From Stenotrophomonas sp. MMGLT7 (GTDB lineage Bacteria > Pseudomonadota > Gammaproteobacteria > Xanthomonadales > Xanthomonadaceae): 64,000 bases of DNA. The position numbers and the translations under genes were made by a program. A model generated the notes under the pieces. That model searched no databases and was not told where the DNA came from. It was given only the letters and a program-made list of their open reading frames with translations. Below are positions 60,624-64,000 of this stretch, one piece after another. The first letter of the stretch is position 1. Every line of letters starts with the position of its first letter. The stretch covers positions 1 to 64,000 of the forward strand of contig NZ_JAJOZS010000006.1 in assembly GCF_021168555.1 (NCBI RefSeq), in the 5' to 3' direction.

Positions 60624-62129
60624 GTGTCGAACTGGCCCCTACTGAGTGTCCTGATCTGGCTGCCGATCCTCGGCGGCATCCTGATCCTCGCGTTGCGCGA
60701 CGCACGCATCGCCCGCTGGGCGGCGCTGGCGGTCGCCCTGGCGACCTTCGTGCTGAGCGTGCCGCTGTGGACCGGCTTCGACCGTGGCACCGACGCGCTG
60801 CAGTTCGTCGAGCAGCACGCGTGGATCCCGGCCTTCAAGATCGGCTACAACCTGGGCGTGGACGGCATCGCGGTGGCGCTGATCGTGCTGACCACGCTGG
60901 TCACGGTGCTGGCGCTGGTCGGCGCCTGGACCTCGATCCAGAAGCGGGTCAACCAGTACGTGGCCTCGTTCCTGATCCTGGAAGGCGTGACCGTGGGCAT
61001 CTTCGCCGCCACCGACGCGATGCTGTTCTACGTGTTCTTCGAAGCGATGCTGGTGCCGATGTTCCTGATCATCGGCGTATGGGGCGGGCCGCGGCGCATC
61101 TACGCGGCGCTGAAGTTCTTCCTCTACACCTTCCTCGGTTCGCTGTTCATGCTGGTCGGGCTGATCTACCTGTACCTGAAGGGCGGCAGCTTCCAGCTGG
61201 CCGACCTGTACGCGCTGCAGCTGACCGCGCGCGAGCAGACCTGGCTGTTCTTCGCCTTCCTGATCGCCTTCGCGGTCAAGGTGCCGATGTTCCCGGTGCA
61301 CACCTGGCTGCCGGACGCGCACGTGGAGGCGCCGACCGCCGGCTCGGTGATCCTGGCGGCGATCGCGCTGAAGATCGGCGGCTACGGCTTCCTGCGCTTC
61401 AACCTGCCGATCGTGCCCGACGCCAGCCACCAGTTCGCCTGGCTGGTGATCGCGCTGTCGCTGATCGCGGTGATCTACGTCGGCCTGGTGGCGCTGGTGC
61501 AGAGCGACATGAAGAAGCTGATCGCCTATTCGTCGATCGCGCACATGGGCTTCGTCACCCTGGGCTGCTTCATCGCCTTCACCCTGGTGCGCGACTACGG
61601 CAGCATCGATGCCGCCCGCCTGGGCCTGCAGGGCGCGATGGTGCAGATGATCTCGCACGGCTTCGTCTCCGGCGCGATGTTCTCCTGCGTCGGCGTGCTG
61701 TACGACCGCATGCACACCCGCCGCATCGCCGACTACGGCGGCGTGGCCAACGTGATGCCGTGGTTCGCCACCTTCGCCATGCTGTTCTACATGGCCAACG
61801 CCGGCCTGCCGGGCACCAGCGGCTTCGTCGGCGAGTTCATGATCATCCTGGCCAGCTTCCAGAAGCATCCGCTGGTGGCGCTGGGTGCGGCCACCACGCT
61901 GATCATCGGCGCGGCCTACACGCTGTGGCTGTACAAGCGGGTGTTCTTCGGCGAGGTGGCCAACGCCCACGTCGCCGGGCTGAAGGACCTCAACGGGCGC
62001 GAGTGGCTGGTGCTGGGCGTGTTCGCCATCGGCGTGCTGGTGCTGGGCTTCTATCCCAAGCCGCTGACCGACCTGATGGAGCCGTCGATCGCCAAGCTGG
62101 TCTCGCAGATCGCGGTCAGCAAGCTGTGA
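60624..62129 (+). CDS. nuoM: NADH-quinone oxidoreductase subunit M
   Basis: A 501-residue antiporter-like subunit of about 14 helices. The buried Glu in FFEAMLVPMFLIIG, the PMFPVHTWLPDAHVEAPTAGSVILA segment and AYSSIAHMGFV are family marks. The start is a GTG giving MSNWPLL. Twenty bases after nuoL. Confidence 0.97.
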   Translation: MSNWPLLSVLIWLPILGGILILALRDARIARWAALAVALATFVLSVPLWTGFDRGTDALQFVEQHAWIPAFKIGYNLGVDGIAVALIVLTTLVTVLALVGAWTSIQKRVNQYVASFLILEGVTVGIFAATDAMLFYVFFEAMLVPMFLIIGVWGGPRRIYAALKFFLYTFLGSLFMLVGLIYLYLKGGSFQLADLYALQLTAREQTWLFFAFLIAFAVKVPMFPVHTWLPDAHVEAPTAGSVILAAIALKIGGYGFLRFNLPIVPDASHQFAWLVIALSLIAVIYVGLVALVQSDMKKLIAYSSIAHMGFVTLGCFIAFTLVRDYGSIDAARLGLQGAMVQMISHGFVSGAMFSCVGVLYDRMHTRRIADYGGVANVMPWFATFAMLFYMANAGLPGTSGFVGEFMIILASFQKHPLVALGAATTLIIGAAYTLWLYKRVFFGEVANAHVAGLKDLNGREWLVLGVFAIGVLVLGFYPKPLTDLMEPSIAKLVSQIAVSKL

Positions 62130-62160
62130 TCGCCGCGAACGTACTGATTTCCAGGATTTG

Positions 62161-63624
62161 ATGATGACCACGCCGACGTCCCTGCCGTTGACCGCCGCCG
62201 ATATCGCACCGCTCGTGCCCGAGCTGGTGGTGATCGGCGGTGCATTCGTACTGCTGATCCTGGACCTGTTCATCAGCCAGAAGCAGAAGATCTGGACGCA
62301 CGTCCTGTCGGTGGCGATCCTGGCCGCGGCCTTCGCGCTGCTCGTCACCGGCACCGGCGGGCAGGGCGAGGTCTTCCATGGCATGTTCGTGCGCGACGCC
62401 GCCTCGGACGTGATGAACACGGTGATCGTGCTGCTCAGCGCGCTGACCCTGGTGTACGGCTGGAGCTACCTGCGCGAGCGCGACCTCTACCAGGGCGAGA
62501 TCCCGGTGCTGGTGCTGTTCGCCACCGCCGGCATGATGGTGCTGGTCTCGGCCGGCAACCTGCTGATGGCCTACCTGGGGCTGGAGCTGCTGGCGCTGTG
62601 CTCGTACGCGCTGGTGGCCTGCAACCGCGACAACCGCCTGGCGACCGAGGCGGCGATGAAGTACATCGTGCTCGGTTCGCTGGCCTCGGGCCTGCTGCTG
62701 TACGGCATGTCGCTGATCTACGGCGCCACCGGCACGCTCGGCCTGGCCGGCATCCACGATGCCATCGCCGATTCGTCCGAGCGCACGCTGCTGCTGACCG
62801 GCACGATCTTCATGATCGCCGGCGTGGCCTTCAAGCTGGGCGCGGCGCCGTTCCACATGTGGCTGCCGGACGTGTACCAGGGCGCGCCGGCGCCGATCGC
62901 GCTGTTCATCAGTTCCGCGCCCAAGCTGGCCGCGTTCGGCATGGCCTACCGGTTGCTGGAAGTGGGCGTGGGCCCGCTGTCGGAGCAGTGGCACTGGCTG
63001 ATCGGCGGCCTGGCGGCGCTGTCGCTGGTGGTCGGCAACCTGATGGCGGTGGCGCAGGGCAACCTCAAGCGCATGCTGGCGTACTCGACCGTTTCGCACA
63101 TCGGCTTCCTGCTGCTGGGCGTGGCCGGCGGCGGGCAGGAGGGTTTCTCCGCCTCGCTGTTCTACGCCATCGGCTACGCGCTGATGTCCACCGCCTCGTT
63201 CGGCGCGATCATCGCACTGTCGCGCGGCGGCTTCGAGGCCGAGAACATCGACGACTTCAAGGGCCTGAACGCGCGCAACCCGTGGATGGCGGGGCTGGTG
63301 CTGCTGATCATGATGTCGCTCGCGGGCGTGCCGCCGTTCCTGGGTTTCTGGACCAAGCTGGCGGTGCTGGGCGCGGCCATCAACGGCGGCATGCTGTGGC
63401 TGGCGATCCTGGGCGTGGTGTGCGCGGTGATCGGCGCGTTCTACTACCTGCGCGTGGTCAAGGTGATGTATTTCGACGAGCCGGTGGGCGAGCCGCTGCC
63501 CGCCAACAACGACCGCGTGCTGGGCCTCGTGCTGAGCGTCAACGCGCTGTTGCTGCTGGTGTCGCCACTGTTCCTCAACAGCATCATCGCCTGGTGCCAG
63601 CAGGCTTTCTCGCAATTGACGTGA
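62161..63624 (+). CDS. nuoN: NADH-quinone oxidoreductase subunit N
   Basis: A 487-residue antiporter-like subunit, the last gene of the operon. Conserved LELLALCSYALVA, FKLGAAPFHMWLPDVYQGAPAPIALF and AYSTVSHIGFLLLG are present. Two adjacent ATG codons (62161, 62164) are possible starts; AGGA lies just upstream. Confidence 0.97.
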   Translation: MMTTPTSLPLTAADIAPLVPELVVIGGAFVLLILDLFISQKQKIWTHVLSVAILAAAFALLVTGTGGQGEVFHGMFVRDAASDVMNTVIVLLSALTLVYGWSYLRERDLYQGEIPVLVLFATAGMMVLVSAGNLLMAYLGLELLALCSYALVACNRDNRLATEAAMKYIVLGSLASGLLLYGMSLIYGATGTLGLAGIHDAIADSSERTLLLTGTIFMIAGVAFKLGAAPFHMWLPDVYQGAPAPIALFISSAPKLAAFGMAYRLLEVGVGPLSEQWHWLIGGLAALSLVVGNLMAVAQGNLKRMLAYSTVSHIGFLLLGVAGGGQEGFSASLFYAIGYALMSTASFGAIIALSRGGFEAENIDDFKGLNARNPWMAGLVLLIMMSLAGVPPFLGFWTKLAVLGAAINGGMLWLAILGVVCAVIGAFYYLRVVKVMYFDEPVGEPLPANNDRVLGLVLSVNALLLLVSPLFLNSIIAWCQQAFSQLT

Positions 63625-63650
63625 TCCAATGACAAAAGACGATTTCGGGC

Positions 63651-63679
63651 TTGCAATCCCGGGGCGGAATCGTCATAAT
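63651..63679 (+). promoter_or_regulatory. Promoter of the initiator tRNA gene
   Basis: TTGCAA (63651-63656), exactly 17 bases, CATAAT (63674-63679). The start site would lie about 6 bases before the mature tRNA. It is one of the best sigma-70 promoters in the window. Confidence 0.7.
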
Positions 63680-63691
63680 CTCTTTCTCTGC

Positions 63692-63768
63692 TGCGGGGTG
63701 GAGCAGTCTGGCAGCTCGTCGGGCTCATAACCCGAAGGTCGCAGGTTCAAATCCTGCCCCCGCTACCA
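63692..63768 (+). tRNA. Initiator tRNA-fMet (anticodon CAT)
   Basis: 77 bases with encoded CCA. Anticodon CAT is at 63726-63728 in the loop CTCATAA, and the anticodon stem ends in three consecutive G-C pairs (GGG/CCC), the mark of initiator tRNAs. The first acceptor position is unpaired as required, but reads T1 opposite T72 instead of the usual C1-A72. T-arm GGTTCAAATCC is normal. Confidence 0.94.
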
Positions 63769-63781
63769 AGTTTTGCGAATG

Positions 63782-63812
63782 CCGGGATCAAGATGTTTTG
63801 GTCCCGGTTTTT
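63782..63812 (+). terminator. Intrinsic terminator of tRNA-fMet
   Basis: CCGGGATCAA pairs with TTGGTCCCGG (10 base pairs, one G-T wobble), followed by TTTTT, starting 14 bases after the tRNA. Confidence 0.75.
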
Positions 63813-63887
63813 CGAAAAGCTCGGGCTTCGCGAAGACGCATGTTCCCGTCTTTGCAACCGGAATCCAGCGTGACCGGAGTCGTACCG

Positions 63888-63914
63888 GACAAGGGGCCCA
63901 ACGGGCCCTTTGTC
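63888..63914 (+). terminator. Hairpin before rimP, possible terminator or leader structure
   Basis: GACAAGGGGCCC-AAC-GGGCCCTTTGTC, a 12-base-pair stem with one wobble, followed by GTTTCC. It lies about 70 bases before the probable rimP start, so it may belong to the rimP-nusA leader. Confidence 0.5.
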
Positions 63915-63984
63915 GTTTCCGGAGTTCGGGAAACGCCTCGGGGCAGGTTGGCAAGGGATCCACCAATCACCAACAAGGCAGGCC

Positions 63985-64000
63985 GTGAGCGACAAGGCAA
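63985..64000 (+). CDS. rimP: Probable start of rimP (ribosome maturation factor), cut by window end
   Basis: GTG followed by codons for Ser-Asp-Lys-Ala, with AAGGCAGG just upstream. In Xanthomonadaceae the gene after nuoN and tRNA-fMet is rimP, whose product begins similarly, and it opens the rimP-nusA-infB operon. Only five codons are visible, so the call rests mainly on gene order. Confidence 0.45.

Noticed and set aside
58429-60705. 758-codon minus-strand frame opposite nuoL, and similar long frames opposite nuoD, nuoG, nuoM and nuoN
   Set aside because: Compositionally skewed (His/Gln/Arg/Asp-rich) antisense shadows with no domain; the plus strand encodes conserved complex I subunits.
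63747-63995. Small minus-strand frames downstream of tRNA-fMet
   Set aside because: They run through two hairpins and the rimP leader and show no recognisable protein content.

Overview
This is a GC-rich stretch of chromosomal backbone from a gammaproteobacterium, most likely family Xanthomonadaceae (Lysobacter / Luteimonas / Pseudoxanthomonas / Xanthomonas relatives). The pointers are: the order glmM - oxygenase - tpiA - secG - tRNA-Leu - nuoA-N - tRNA-fMet - (rimP); an rpoN locus carrying a cytoplasmic-only PTS with HPr kinase; a LysR regulator divergent from trpBA; a large TonB-dependent receptor; and six copies of a palindromic GTAG-type REP element. The genus cannot be fixed from sequence reading alone. 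No phage, insertion sequence, CRISPR array or plasmid function is visible.

Layout. 1-2.8 kb: two exported lipoprotein hydrolases (an esterase and an M20 peptidase) with a REP element and a second long inverted repeat between them. 2.9-14.9 kb, minus strand: a long co-oriented block in transcription order kdsD-kdsC-lptC-lptA-lptB-rpoN-hpf-ptsN-hprK-rapZ-EIIA(Man)-ptsH-ptsI, then mgtE. It joins LPS Kdo synthesis and transport to sigma-54, ribosome hibernation and a regulatory PTS. 14.9-16.8 kb, plus strand: ibaG, murA and a small EF-hand membrane protein. 17-22.3 kb, minus: an M13 metallopeptidase lipoprotein and a TonB-dependent receptor. 22.5-24.3 kb, plus: mrp and dcd. 24.3-28.8 kb, minus: a small membrane protein, a HIT protein, a dienelactone hydrolase, greB, a PhzF-family protein and a HerA-like ATPase. 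28.9-35.2 kb: an MltD-like transglycosylase, psd and a SCO-type copper chaperone (minus), then prmB-aroC-2-hydroxyacid dehydrogenase. 35.3-46.1 kb, plus: asd, fimV, truA-trpF, (lysR on minus), trpB-trpA-GNAT, accD-glmM. 46.3-48.7 kb: a 2-oxoglutarate-type oxygenase, tpiA, secG and tRNA-Leu(GAG). 48.8-63.6 kb: the complete 14-gene NADH dehydrogenase I operon. The window ends with an initiator tRNA-Met under a near-consensus promoter and the first codons of a probable rimP.

Functional themes. Envelope building (kdsCD, lptABC, murA, glmM, psd, MltD, FimV), respiration (nuo, SCO), amino-acid synthesis (asd, aroC, trpF, trpBA) and global regulation (rpoN and the PTS phosphorelay). HPr keeps both His15 and Ser46, and HprK is encoded nearby, but no sugar-transporting EIIB/EIIC gene is here, so this PTS looks regulatory.

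Nothing here is clearly a new system. The best leads are a terminator-like hairpin in the leader directly before the mgtE start codon, an inverted TTGACAC pair spanning the promoters between the TonB receptor and mrp, a possible LysR operator between the regulator and trpB, REP elements that shape gene ends (one supplies a stop codon), a histidine-rich loop in NuoL, and a G9 tract before the M20 peptidase.
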